Positions 25,999 through 34,472 of a DNA stretch of 64,000 bases are shown one piece after another. The notes under the pieces are model-generated. The model worked only from the letters and a program-made list of their open reading frames with translations. It searched no databases and was not told the DNA's origin. The DNA comes from Ga0077560 sp046330435. GTDB taxonomy: Bacteria > Actinomycetota > Thermoleophilia > Miltoncostaeales > Miltoncostaeaceae. A program made the translations under genes and the position numbers. Position 1 is the first letter of the stretch. Every line of letters begins with the position of its first letter. The stretch lies in assembly GCA_046330435.1 (NCBI GenBank), contig JAXLST010000018.1, positions 55,721-119,720 of the forward strand, written 5' to 3'.

Positions 25999-26367
25999 CG
26001 GACAGTCCACGGGACGACGCGGGAGTGCATCGCCCCTGGACGAGGTGGCTACGGCCGCTGCGGCGCTCACGAGGACGCGGGCCGTGCACTCTGGGGACCG
26101 TGGATGTCCCTCGCCCGCCACAGCTCCCCACATCCTGGGGTCCACTGATGAACCGGGGATGAGAGGTGCCCCGCACGACGGCACGGCATCCGCCCCGACG
26201 GGAGGATCGTCCGGCCGGGCGGATGCCCCAGAGACCCCCGACGCGTCATGAGTGCCACCCACGACGCGTCTGCCGCCACCACGGGGGCGCGGAGGACTGA
26301 AGAACGGACTTCAAACGGACTGGGGGTCGACGAAACGGGACATGTGCAGGCAGTTGCCGCGCCGGCG
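25999..26367. other. ~370-bp non-coding stretch before the iterons
   Basis: No convincing frame with a start signal. Between 26303 and 26321 the octamer AACGGACT occurs twice, 11 bp apart, with a third partial copy (AAACGGGA) near 26333. These short phased repeats lie next to the iterons and could be part of the origin. Confidence 0.45.
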
Positions 26368-26456
26368 ATCGCACCGACTGCCCTGGTCGTATCGCGCGGA
26401 CTGCTCAGGTTCATCGCACCGACTGCCCTCGTGCATCGCACGAACTGCCCTGGTCC
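26368..26456 (+). repeat. Four 22-bp iterons (candidate plasmid origin)
   Basis: Direct repeats start at 26368, 26391, 26413 and 26435 (spacings 23, 22 and 22) with consensus ATCGCRCSRACTGCYCWSGT. A more decayed copy may precede them near 26346. Spacing at two helical turns is typical for binding sites of plasmid Rep proteins. The last ~15 codons of the rep gene on the minus strand are written through this array. Confidence 0.75.
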
Positions 26457-27409
26457 GCGCGGACGCGTTCGGCAACCAGTAGGTAGGTGTCTCTCCGCTC
26501 CCCGGGGACCACTGCGACCCGCTGGTAGCGGTTGGGGTTGGCGGAGATCTCCTGTGCTGCGCGGCGCAGCGTGGCGCGTTGGTGGTGGGGCCGGGTCGCG
26601 GTGATCCCGAGGGTCGCAAGCAACGCTTGGTCGACGGTGCGTCGGTAGGTGCCGGTGAAGCGTTCGGCCTCCAGGAACACCAGCAGCCGGCGGGCGGTGT
26701 GGCCGCGTAGGGCTCTGAGCTGTCGCCAGCTGACGTAGGTGACGTGCCCCCGGCGGAGTTGTTCGTGGAGCCAGTCCCCCAGGACCAGCATCCCGGTGTG
26801 GGAGCTGCGCCCGGGTCGGTCCCGCTCTCCTCGTTCCCAGCGGTCCAGGAGCCCGAAGGTGTCGATCCGGACCTCCCGCAGGCGCGCGTTGAACACGCGC
26901 GCCCGGAACGTCGCCTGGGTGAGTGAGTCAACCGCCCGGGCCAGATCCGTGGCGGCACCGCCGCCTCGTCTCCAGCCCAGGTCATCGGCCAGGCCGGAGA
27001 GGGTGAACGGGATGTGCCTGGCATCCCGGGTGCCGAGCTCGCGCCAGCGGGAGCAGGCCCACACCAGCACGTCGAACGAGACCCCGCCAAGGGGTGGTCC
27101 CGGGTCGATGCGCTCCACCAGACCCAGCCGGTCGTGGTTGGCGATCAGCTCGACGATCCCCGTGCCGTAACTCGCGCCGGGGTTCCACAGGCCCTTGCGG
27201 GCGAGGTTGCTCTCGATGCATGCGCGGTCCGAACTCAGCCGCGCCGAGATACCCGGTGGGGAGGAGGGAGAGACGTCCGGTGCCGGCCCGCTGGTCTCCT
27301 CGTCGAACCGGGCGGCGGCCATCGCCTGCAGGATCACCGCGCGCAGGTCCGGATCCTCCGGGAGCGTGATGGCCGGCGCGGTCTGCCCGGTCACCTCCGG
27401 TCCCGGCAC
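26411..27409 (-). CDS. Plasmid-type replication initiator (RepA-like)
   Basis: 332 residues from the first start of the frame at 27409 (shorter starts are possible). Two winged-helix-like parts are suggested: VFNARLREVRIDTFGLLDRW with following strands, then TYVSWRQLRALRGHTARRLL and YRRTVDQALLATLGIT. This pattern (short strand, helix, ARRLLVFLEAERF) is that of theta-type plasmid Rep proteins, but the exact Pfam family is not certain. The adjacent iterons strongly support a replication role. Its presence beside the right repeat implies the 23-kb island descends from an integrated plasmid. Confidence 0.65.
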   Translation of the reverse strand: MPGPEVTGQTAPAITLPEDPDLRAVILQAMAAARFDEETSGPAPDVSPSSPPGISARLSSDRACIESNLARKGLWNPGASYGTGIVELIANHDRLGLVERIDPGPPLGGVSFDVLVWACSRWRELGTRDARHIPFTLSGLADDLGWRRGGGAATDLARAVDSLTQATFRARVFNARLREVRIDTFGLLDRWERGERDRPGRSSHTGMLVLGDWLHEQLRRGHVTYVSWRQLRALRGHTARRLLVFLEAERFTGTYRRTVDQALLATLGITATRPHHQRATLRRAAQEISANPNRYQRVAVVPGERRDTYLLVAERVRADQGSSCDARGQSVR

Positions 27410-27435
27410 GCCGGGGGTGTCAGCAGGGTGTCAGC

Positions 27436-27534
27436 GAGACCATCCGAGATCACACGAGACGAACCGACCCTGGCCGGGCAAGAAGCCCCGTCTGCAAGCC
27501 GAAAACTCAGACCACCCGAGACCACACGAGATCC
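27436..27534. repeat. Pair of imperfect 22-bp repeats near the right junction
   Basis: ACCATCCGAGATCACACGAG (around 27438) and ACCACCCGAGACCACACGAG (around 27511) differ at a few bases and lie ~73 bp apart, just inside the junction. They could be arm-type recombinase sites or partition sites. No protein is assigned to them. Confidence 0.5.
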
Positions 27535-27544
27535 GGGGCCGGAA

Positions 27545-27814
27545 CTACGAAACCGAAGGTCACAGGTTCGAGTCCTGTCTGGCGCGCTTCGAAAACCCCT
27601 TGAGAGAGGGGTTTTCGTCGTTCTGGGGTGGCTTGGTCGGCCCTTGCGGGTGTCAGGGTGCCAGCGAGGGGTCAACCGAGCCGCTCGATCCAGAGCCGAT
27701 CCAGAGGGCGCCTCCGTCCCTGGGGGATGGGCCTGCCGTTCAGGCCCCTACCTGTACCGGTCGCGCCGGGCAGGATTTCGGAGTGCCGACCTGCGGCCAT
27801 GCGACGCGGCCCTT
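27545..27814 (+). repeat. Right copy of the ~270-bp direct repeat (att-like)
   Basis: Starts at CTACGAAACC, the anticodon-loop sequence of tRNA-Arg, without the 5' half of the tRNA, so no functional tRNA is made. It carries the terminator copy (27592-27614, stem AAAACCCCT/AGGGGTTTT) and continues in parallel with 4316-4544, ending at GACGCGGCCCTT. It marks the right boundary of the island. Confidence 0.85.
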
Positions 27815-27854
27815 ATCGTGATCCGACCGCGGCACCTCCTAGGGTCGACCGGGC

Positions 27855-28538
27855 ATGCGTGTCCGTGTCTACGTCGACGGGTTCAACCTCTACTACGGGG
27901 GCAAGCGCCTGGCCGCCCGGCATACCGGTGGAAAGGTCCCGACGTGGAAGTGGCTCGACCTGCGGGCGCTTGCGTCGCTGATCGTCGAGCAGCGGTGGAT
28001 GGGCCGCGATGCGGTTATCGACCACGTGACCTACTGCACCGCCCGGGTCGTCGGCGACCCGGACAACCACGCCCGGCAGGCGGCGTATCTGCGGGCGCTG
28101 GCGGTGTCGGGCACCGTCGACCGCATCGAGTTCGGGTTGTTCAAGGAGCGGTACCGAGAGCTCCCACGCGCGACGCGCGGTCCGGACGGCGGGCCGGTCC
28201 TTGCAGGGAGGCGGCTGCAGATGGTCGGCGTGTCGATCCGTGAGGAGAAGGGCTCGGACGTGAACCTGGCCTCGCACCTGCTCATCGACGCGCTCACCGG
28301 TGTCATGGACGCTGCGGTGGTCATCTCCAACGACTCCGACCTGGAGTTCCCTGTCCGGGAGGTGAGAGCGCGGATGCCGGTGGGAACCGTGAGCCCGTAC
28401 GGCCCGGTGCACGGCTCACTGCGCCCGGTCATGACCCCCGGCTGCGGCCACTGGTTCCACCAGCTCGACCTTGCGCAACTCGCCGCCTGTCAGCTGCCCG
28501 CGGAGGTCGTCGGGATCAAGCGCCCGCGGACGTGGTGA
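27855..28538 (+). CDS. NYN-domain (LabA/PIN-like) protein
   Basis: 227 residues from ATG 27855. NYN domains are PIN-fold metal-dependent ribonucleases. Acidic and conserved residues are present: VYVDGFNLYYG (D8, N11), EEKGSDVNLASHLLIDA and VVISNDSDLEFPVREV. The N-terminal half and the DNSD-type motif fit an RNA-cleaving enzyme, with a ~50-residue C-terminal part of unclear role. It is the first gene right of the repeat and ends 70 nt before a strong terminator. PIN/NYN genes are often carried on mobile elements. Confidence 0.85.
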   Translation: MRVRVYVDGFNLYYGGKRLAARHTGGKVPTWKWLDLRALASLIVEQRWMGRDAVIDHVTYCTARVVGDPDNHARQAAYLRALAVSGTVDRIEFGLFKERYRELPRATRGPDGGPVLAGRRLQMVGVSIREEKGSDVNLASHLLIDALTGVMDAAVVISNDSDLEFPVREVRARMPVGTVSPYGPVHGSLRPVMTPGCGHWFHQLDLAQLAACQLPAEVVGIKRPRTW

Positions 28539-28609
28539 TGAGGCGCGCGCAGCGACTCGGCCGCGGTTGTTGACTCCGCCGACCGGCTTCCCGATACTGA
28601 GGTCAATCC

Positions 28610-28639
28610 ACCCGGGGCCGCCGTGCCCCGGGTTTTTTT
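28610..28639 (+). terminator. Strong Rho-independent terminator
   Basis: ACCCGGGGC and GCCCCGGGT make a 9-bp stem around loop CGCCGT, followed by seven T's (28633-28639). It ends transcription from the NYN gene. On the other strand there is no T-run. Confidence 0.9.
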
Positions 28640-28703
28640 GTTGGCCGCGCTCCGCGCGTGAAGGTCGGTGCGTTTCCGGAGGTGCACCGGTCAGTGCCGC
28701 CGG

Positions 28704-29345
28704 CTACGCGGGTGGCACTCCGACCAGCGGTGGGCTGAGCCCAGGTTCCGGGGGCGGCCACCGCGGCGAGCGGGTCGGCTCGGGAATCCAGCGCCCGGCA
28801 TGGTGATCCCATGTCGCGCATCCCGCGCGCAGCGATGCGACCCAGTAGGCGACGACCGCTTCGATGGAGGTTCCCGCCGGCCAGCCCTCTTGCAAGGTCA
28901 CGTGGAGCACCGCGCAGTGCGTCCCATCGGGACTCTTGGTGTCCGCAACCAGGAGGAACTGCTTCATCCGGGCGATGACGACCCATGAAGAGGGCCACCA
29001 GTACTCGGGGTCGTTCTGAGGCGATTGACCCCAGTCGCCCGCGTTGGACCGAGCCTCCTCGAGTTCCTCGCGGCGATACCGCTCAAGGGACGCCTCAAGC
29101 GACACCGGCGCCAGGCTCGTCGGAGCCAGCGTGAACCTGCCGAAGCCGTCCTCTTCGAGCCGTGCCTCGCCGTTGCACCAGGAGAACCAGTCGACGATCT
29201 CGCCCGGTGCGGCAAGCCCGGCGGCACGCAAGACGTCGCGGACCCGCCCGGGCTCGAGCCCGGGAACCATCGAGTCAGGCTCGGCGCTGCCGCTGGCGCG
29301 CAGCAGCCCCTCGTAGTCCTGCAGAAGGCGTTGCAGTCGGCTCAT
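28704..29345 (-). CDS. SMI1/KNR4 (SUKH)-family protein
   Basis: 213 residues. The SUKH pattern is visible: VDWFSWCNGEARLEEDG, then APVSLEASLERYRREELEE, WWPSSWVVIARMKQFLLVADT, and a later ASIEAVVAYWVASLRAG-type helix. SUKH proteins commonly act as immunity proteins against nuclease toxins, or regulate wall synthesis in fungi. A partner toxin is not identified, although the NYN nuclease-like gene lies next to it, convergent. The proline-rich C-terminus (SPRWPPPEPGLSPPLVG) is unusual. Confidence 0.72.
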   Translation of the reverse strand: MSRLQRLLQDYEGLLRASGSAEPDSMVPGLEPGRVRDVLRAAGLAAPGEIVDWFSWCNGEARLEEDGFGRFTLAPTSLAPVSLEASLERYRREELEEARSNAGDWGQSPQNDPEYWWPSSWVVIARMKQFLLVADTKSPDGTHCAVLHVTLQEGWPAGTSIEAVVAYWVASLRAGCATWDHHAGRWIPEPTRSPRWPPPEPGLSPPLVGVPPA

Positions 29346-29428
29346 TTCAAGGTCCGGTCACGAACGGGCGACGAAGGATGAGGTGCTCGTGAGCCCCGGT
29401 GCGTTGCGTCACCTCGGGACGCTGGCGG

Positions 29429-30875
29429 TCAGTCCGGGCCCATCGAGCGGGCGACGACGCGGCCACTGGAGGTCAGCGCAGCGATTCGCCAGCTCGGGGG
29501 AACGCCGTCGGTGATGAGCACGCCCGTGACAAGGAACCAGCCGTTCCGGACGGTTGCGGCGGTGCCGCCCGTCACCCGGGCGACTCGGGAGGAGGCCCTG
29601 CCGAACAGGTAGCCCGGGCCGCTGCCGCAGACCCGCAGGTCCGGGCGGGCCGGGGTGAGCTGACAGCCAATCCCGCCGCCCCGAAAGGTGAGCCCGCCAA
29701 CCGTCGCGCGGGGGTCGACCAGAACCTGGGAGGTCCAGCCGTCACGGTCGATGCCGGTCCAGATGCTCCACTCACCGGCCGCAGTCGTGAGGGTCAGCGG
29801 CCGCAGGACGCTCTGCGGGTCGATGGCCCCCGAACCGCGCTCTGGGCCATCGATCCACGGCTGCAGGACGTCCGGCAGGGGGCTGACCGCGTCCCCCGCG
29901 CGGACCCTCGGCGCTCCGGTGGCACTCTCCGCTTGGACGATCACTCGCCCCGGCAGGGGGTGGCGCAGCATGTCCGCCAGGTAGCGCGCGCGGGATCCGT
30001 CGGTGACGTCCACCACAAGGCGCGTACCGGCACCGGCAGTCGGGTCGGCGTCACCGGCGACGTACTGCTGGCCCTCCCACGCGTAGACCACCAGGGCGGG
30101 GCGTCCCCCCGCTGCCCGCAGGCGCGCCCAGTGCGCACGCCCATCCGCGGTGAGCGTGAAGGTCAGCAGGGTCCGGTTCCGGGTCGGCACGGACAGGTCC
30201 GCTGATCGCAGCCGCGGCACCGACCTGAGCAGACGGAACTTCACGCCGCGCGCGCCGATCGCCAGCCGGAACCGTCGCGGCAGCTGCCGGACCCGGAACC
30301 CCCTGGGCAGCGCCTTGAGGCGCGGTGCGCCAGACGCATCGACCAACACCCAGGTTGCCGAGCAACGCCCTGCGGGTGAACTCCGGGCCGTTGAGGGACC
30401 GCGACCCGGGCACCGTCAGGTACAGCTCCCCGCCGCGGGCCGGACCCAGCCGCCCGGCGAGGGCAAGCAGCGGATCCGGCATCACATTCGTCGCCAACGC
30501 CGCATGCAGGTCATAGATCGCGACGCCGGCGGGCATCAGCAGATCTCGGAGCTCACCCGAGGTCCGCGCCACCGGTGCCCACACATCGAGCGTGCCCTCC
30601 CGGTGGGGACGGGTGAGCACCCGGAACCCGGCATCCCGGGCCCGCCCGCTGATCGCCCGGGCCGCGACGAACGCGATGCCCCGCACCGAGACACCTGACG
30701 CGGGGTCCGGAACCACCCGCAACCGCAGCGCGACCCCCTCCTGCGTACGTTCGGCGAACACCGGCTCCGGACCGGCGGCGAGCACGCGTGAAGGCCCGGC
30801 CACCAAACCCGCGGCGATCAGGACGCCCGTGAGCGCCAGCAGAACCCGTGAGCCGAACTGATGAACGCTTGGCAT
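29429..30875 (-). pseudogene. Secreted protein gene broken by a frameshift
   Basis: The first part (ATG 30875, MPSVHQFGS, with a signal peptide ALTGVLIAAGLVAGPSRVLAAG) runs in one frame to about 30345 and ends ...RALLGNLG. The rest continues in the next frame as VLVDASGAPRLKALPRGF and on to 29429. The two pieces read as one protein of ~480 residues that joins smoothly; a single extra G in the run near 30345-30350 would explain it. The C-terminal part contains cysteines and GWTSQVLVDPRATVGG. It is either a pseudogene, a sequencing error or a programmed shift. No known family. Confidence 0.6.
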
Positions 30876-31009
30876 CTCACTCCGAACGCGCCGGGGGTAG
30901 CGGACAGGGAATCTGTCATTCAATGCAGATCTGGACCAGTCCGCATGTCGAGATTTCAGCCGTCGGCCAGAGGTTGTGTGCCCTCGCCTACGTGCCGATG
31001 CGGATGTGA

Positions 31010-31639
31010 GTGGCCGTCTCCCGCCCTCCCGAGTGGTACCTGCGCTCACCGTTGCACATGCGCTGGTACGCGATGCGCCTGGGCCTGTCGGACAAGCTCC
31101 GACACGCGGGTGAGGTCCCGCCAGACCAGCACGGTCGCCCCGGTGCGCGGTGCCTGTTCCCGGCTCGTCCGGTGTACGGCCGGGTAAACGTCGACGAGAC
31201 GCGAACCGACTTCCAGGTGCTGCTGAGCCCCAGGGGCAGCGTCCTGCTGGCCGTGTGTGTCGAGCGTGCATCAGACCCCGGCGTCCCGTGGGAGCGATCC
31301 CTCAGCGCCATCGCCCATGTCACCGGGATGGGGGCCACGGTTGCCGCCCCGATGACGCGAACGCACCTGTGCGGAGTGGACGCGGTGGCCCACACGATTG
31401 CGTGGGGGACCTTCTCGCTTCAGCACGAGTGGAAGCTCATCGCCCATGGCTGGCTGTACTACGTCGGAGTCGTGCAGCGCCGGAACGATTCCGGAGCCGT
31501 TCTGGACCTCGCCCTGCGGGCTCTGGGGAGTTGGCGATGGCTGCCGCCCGTTGATGGTGCTCACCCGGCCACCGGGTCAACGGATTCTGATCACGCCCCT
31601 GCCGGCGGGGCCGTTGAGGATGACCCGACCGGGGGTTGA
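31010..31639 (+). CDS. Hypothetical protein
   Basis: 209 residues from GTG 31010; the 5' end is uncertain. No signal peptide or TM segment. Coding-like GC at third positions and conserved-looking stretches (LLSPRGSVLLAVCVERASD, AIAHVTGMGATVAAPMTR, HEWKLIAHGWLYYVGVV) argue it is real. Its last ~63 nt overlap the convergent 31577-33427 gene. No family recognised. The proline/glycine-rich end is probably disordered. Confidence 0.5.
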   Translation: MAVSRPPEWYLRSPLHMRWYAMRLGLSDKLRHAGEVPPDQHGRPGARCLFPARPVYGRVNVDETRTDFQVLLSPRGSVLLAVCVERASDPGVPWERSLSAIAHVTGMGATVAAPMTRTHLCGVDAVAHTIAWGTFSLQHEWKLIAHGWLYYVGVVQRRNDSGAVLDLALRALGSWRWLPPVDGAHPATGSTDSDHAPAGGAVEDDPTGG

Positions 31640-33427
31640 GGTGGTGTCCGGGATCTCGACGAGGCCGTTGACGATGGGTGCGTCGCCGAAGTTGATCACG
31701 CTCGTATAGCCCGGGCCGACCGCCCAGATCTGGCGCTGAACTCCGACCGAGGAGTCGCCGGCCAACGGTTGGACCCACGGGTTGCTCCCAGGGGCGACAG
31801 GAACCATCCCTTGGGCGGTGGTGAGCCCCGTGGCCCTGCTGCCCTTCGGGACGCTGCGGGATGTGAAGACACTGATGGTCGCGCCCGCTCCCCCCGCAGC
31901 GGGGCGATTGAGTGCGATCCATGCCAACCAGCCGGTGCGCGACGGACCGAACATCCAGACCCGCTGAGGAACCACGTCCACGAATGGCTGATTCAGGATC
32001 GCCTGGGGAACCTGCTCATGGTCGAGGAGTCGGCCCCCCTGCAGGTACCGGGCACGGGCGGGCGGATCCGGTACGGGCATGTCCGCGGGTGCGGGCTCGA
32101 GCTTGAGCGCCTGGAGGATCTCCCTGACCCCATTTAGGTCCAGGCGTCCGGCGCGCCGGTAGGCGACGCGCCCATCGCGGTCCAGCACGACAACGGTGGG
32201 AGCCCGTCCGATACGCAGACCGGCGGCGAGGGCACCGTTCGGGTCGGCGGCGACGGCGAACCCCTTCCGCTTCCTGCGGAACGCCAGGGCTTTGGCCTCG
32301 CCGCCATCTCGCGCCACGGCGATCAACGTTGGATACGGCAGGGGGTTGCTGAGCTTGTCGAGCATCTCAGCGTCGGCGCGAAGATCCGCGAACACCAGCA
32401 CGACCGGCGTCCCTCGGAAGCCCGGGAGCGGGTCGGTCTGGAATCCGGTGCTGCCGCGTCGGGCCCATCGGATGGCCAGGCCGGCGGGCACCGTCGTCCG
32501 CGTCCCGCCCGGCCCGGCCGGAGTGCTCACCGCCAAACCGATCTCGCTCCCGGCGTCGGCCGTCACACCCGGTTGCAGGGCTTGACCGATGACGCGATTC
32601 GGCTGGGTGTCGGTCTGCTGGGGTTCCCTCCGGCCGTCGGCGAGGCGGGCGGCCTGGAGGACCTCGGCGGCCTGATCCGGGGTCAGGTCGGTGAGGTCCG
32701 GGACCACCGCCGGTGCGCGGCGCTCCGCTGGGGTCAGCGGAACCGGCTGCCCCGTGTCCAGACGCACCCGCCGCTCGCCCGCCCGGGTCACCAGCACAAC
32801 CTCACGGACGGTGCGCTCCAACACGGCCACGTTGGCCCGAACCGTCACGGGCCGCCCGTCGAGGGTCCGCACGCGCGTGCCGTCAGGCACGAGCACCAAG
32901 AACTGCGACCGGTTCCACCACGAGCCCTGCACCAGCGCGGCTCGCCGGACATCGTCGGCCGGAGCACAGGTCCCCGACCGGAACGCCAACCGCGGAGGGA
33001 ATGCGAACAGGCAGACGAAGCCCGTGTTGGTGCGCCCGACGACGACCCGCACCCCTGTGGGCAGCTCCCGGGCGAGTCTTAGCGACCCCGGCTGGACCCC
33101 GGGGAAGCCCAGTCCGTCAGGCCTCGGCGTGACCAGGCTGGGGTCGGGAAAGGCCCGGCCGCCGAGAACGGCGAACCCTTGAGTGCCCCCGGTCGGGGTG
33201 GGAGCGGGCGCGTCGGTTCCGCGGGGCAGCGCCAACACGAACAGGGCGGCAAACCCGGCGACCGTTCCAGCGAGTGCAACACCACCCCAGACGCGTCGAA
33301 CCCGGGAGGGTGCCCTTCGCGCCGGGACTCGTGCATCCAGATACTCCAACGCCATCTGGAACGACCCCGCGGGCGGCTCACCAGGGCGCAGCGTGTCGGC
33401 GAGGCGCTGCTCGATCTCAGCGGACAT
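31577..33427 (-). CDS. Single-pass membrane protein with PASTA-like and thioredoxin-like parts (anti-sigma-like)
   Basis: 616 residues from ATG 33427, overlapping the sigma-factor stop by 11 nt. The ~60-residue cytosolic N-terminus (MSAEIEQRLADTLRP) could bind the sigma factor. One TM helix ends in FVLALPRGTDA. Outside: a domain with FRSGTCAPADDVRRAALV, a PASTA-like unit near residue 240 (VVPDLTDLTPDQAAEVLQ), a thioredoxin-like domain near 330-450 (GTPVVLVFADLRADAEML, no CxxC), and a C-terminal ~160-residue part. It is likely the membrane partner of the sigma factor. The LALPRG motif after the TM is shared with the protein at 35989. Confidence 0.65.
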   Translation of the reverse strand: MSAEIEQRLADTLRPGEPPAGSFQMALEYLDARVPARRAPSRVRRVWGGVALAGTVAGFAALFVLALPRGTDAPAPTPTGGTQGFAVLGGRAFPDPSLVTPRPDGLGFPGVQPGSLRLARELPTGVRVVVGRTNTGFVCLFAFPPRLAFRSGTCAPADDVRRAALVQGSWWNRSQFLVLVPDGTRVRTLDGRPVTVRANVAVLERTVREVVLVTRAGERRVRLDTGQPVPLTPAERRAPAVVPDLTDLTPDQAAEVLQAARLADGRREPQQTDTQPNRVIGQALQPGVTADAGSEIGLAVSTPAGPGGTRTTVPAGLAIRWARRGSTGFQTDPLPGFRGTPVVLVFADLRADAEMLDKLSNPLPYPTLIAVARDGGEAKALAFRRKRKGFAVAADPNGALAAGLRIGRAPTVVVLDRDGRVAYRRAGRLDLNGVREILQALKLEPAPADMPVPDPPARARYLQGGRLLDHEQVPQAILNQPFVDVVPQRVWMFGPSRTGWLAWIALNRPAAGGAGATISVFTSRSVPKGSRATGLTTAQGMVPVAPGSNPWVQPLAGDSSVGVQRQIWAVGPGYTSVINFGDAPIVNGLVEIPDTTSTPGRVILNGPAGRGVIRIR

Positions 33428-33935
33428 CGGTGACCTCCAGCCGCTGGCGGAGCTCCGCCAGGGCACGGGCAAGACGTGAATGGACGGTGCCCACCTGAAG
33501 TCCCATCGCCTCGGCGATCTCCGGCGGGGTCAGATCCAGGCCGTACCGCAGTGCCACCAGCGCCCGGCGATCCGCCGGCAGCGCTCGAACCGCAGACGCC
33601 AGACCCGGCTCCCAGTCACCGAAGCCCTCGGCGGCAAGGTCCGACGCGGCGTCCAGGCCGATGAGGCGCCGGTCACGCCGCGTGGCGTCGATTGCCTGGT
33701 TGACGACGATGCGCCGCAGCCACGCCCCGAACGGGCGACGCCCGTCGAAGCGGCCGAGCTTGCTCACCGCCTGCACCAGCGCCTCCTGGGCGATGTCCTG
33801 GGCGCGCTGGTCATCGCCGCACACCGCCCGGGCGGTGCGCCACGCATCCCGCCAGTGCAGGGCGAACAACTCCCCCCGGGCCTCGCGGGACCCGCGGCGT
33901 GCGTCGGCGATCAGACGCTGTTCGGAATCAGGCAT
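33417..33935 (-). CDS. ECF-type RNA polymerase sigma factor
   Basis: 172 residues from ATG 33935. Region 2: ELFALHWRDAWRTARAVCG, DDQRAQDIAQEALVQAVSKL (the -10 and core-binding helices) and LRRIVVNQAIDATRR. Region 4: LPADRRALVALRYGLDLTPPEIAEAMGL and VGTVHSRLARALAELR (helix-turn-helix for the -35). It lacks region 3, as ECF factors do. Its stop overlaps the start of the membrane protein gene, the usual operon of sigma and anti-sigma. Confidence 0.88.
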   Translation of the reverse strand: MPDSEQRLIADARRGSREARGELFALHWRDAWRTARAVCGDDQRAQDIAQEALVQAVSKLGRFDGRRPFGAWLRRIVVNQAIDATRRDRRLIGLDAASDLAAEGFGDWEPGLASAVRALPADRRALVALRYGLDLTPPEIAEAMGLQVGTVHSRLARALAELRQRLEVTDVR

Positions 33936-34013
33936 GCACCCTGTCAACGGACGGACCGGTGATCTGCGTCCCGACCTTCTCATCCGCTCCGCGGGACGAC
34001 CGGGACCCGGCCG

Positions 34014-34382
34014 TCAGTTCATGTGCGCCGCAGCCCAGAAGATCAGCAGGACCACCAGCAACAACCCAAGCAGCACCAGGCCCGCGAGGGAGGCGCCAAC
34101 GAGGGCCGGCCGGGGCGTCGGCCGCCCGAGACGGGCTGCCCTGACCGACACCATCTGCCACGACACCACCGTCAGCACGCTCACCGCCGCCGCGCACACC
34201 AACAACACACCGGCCGCATTCCGACCCGCGTCGCCAGCCCCTGAGAACACCACAGCAAGGACCGCGCATGCGGCCGCCACTAGCCCGAGGGCACGGGTGC
34301 TCCTCCCGCCCGCTGCGATCGGATCGTGGCCGGAGTCTCCCGATCGTTCACCGGGGGACCCCGAGTGCTCGCCGTCGGTCAC
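34014..34382 (-). CDS. Small three-TM membrane protein
   Basis: 122 residues from GTG 34382. A disordered Ser/Gly N-terminus is followed by three hydrophobic helices (~32-50, ~56-76, ~97-118), with a basic linker (RAARLGRPTPRP) between the second and third. No family. It lies directly upstream of the sigma operon on the same strand (~80-nt gap) and may belong to the same regulon. Confidence 0.55.
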   Translation of the reverse strand: MTDGEHSGSPGERSGDSGHDPIAAGGRSTRALGLVAAACAVLAVVFSGAGDAGRNAAGVLLVCAAAVSVLTVVSWQMVSVRAARLGRPTPRPALVGASLAGLVLLGLLLVVLLIFWAAAHMN

Positions 34383-34472
34383 GCCGCTCCCATGAAAGCG
34401 GATGGTGAGCGGGGAACACCGCCGGTCATAGATGCGAGAGGCAGGGCCTCGGCGCGCAGTCCACCCAAGCCG

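Noticed and set aside
26303..26456. Considered as a CRISPR array
   Set aside because: Repeats are contiguous with no spacers and no cas genes nearby; they fit iterons.
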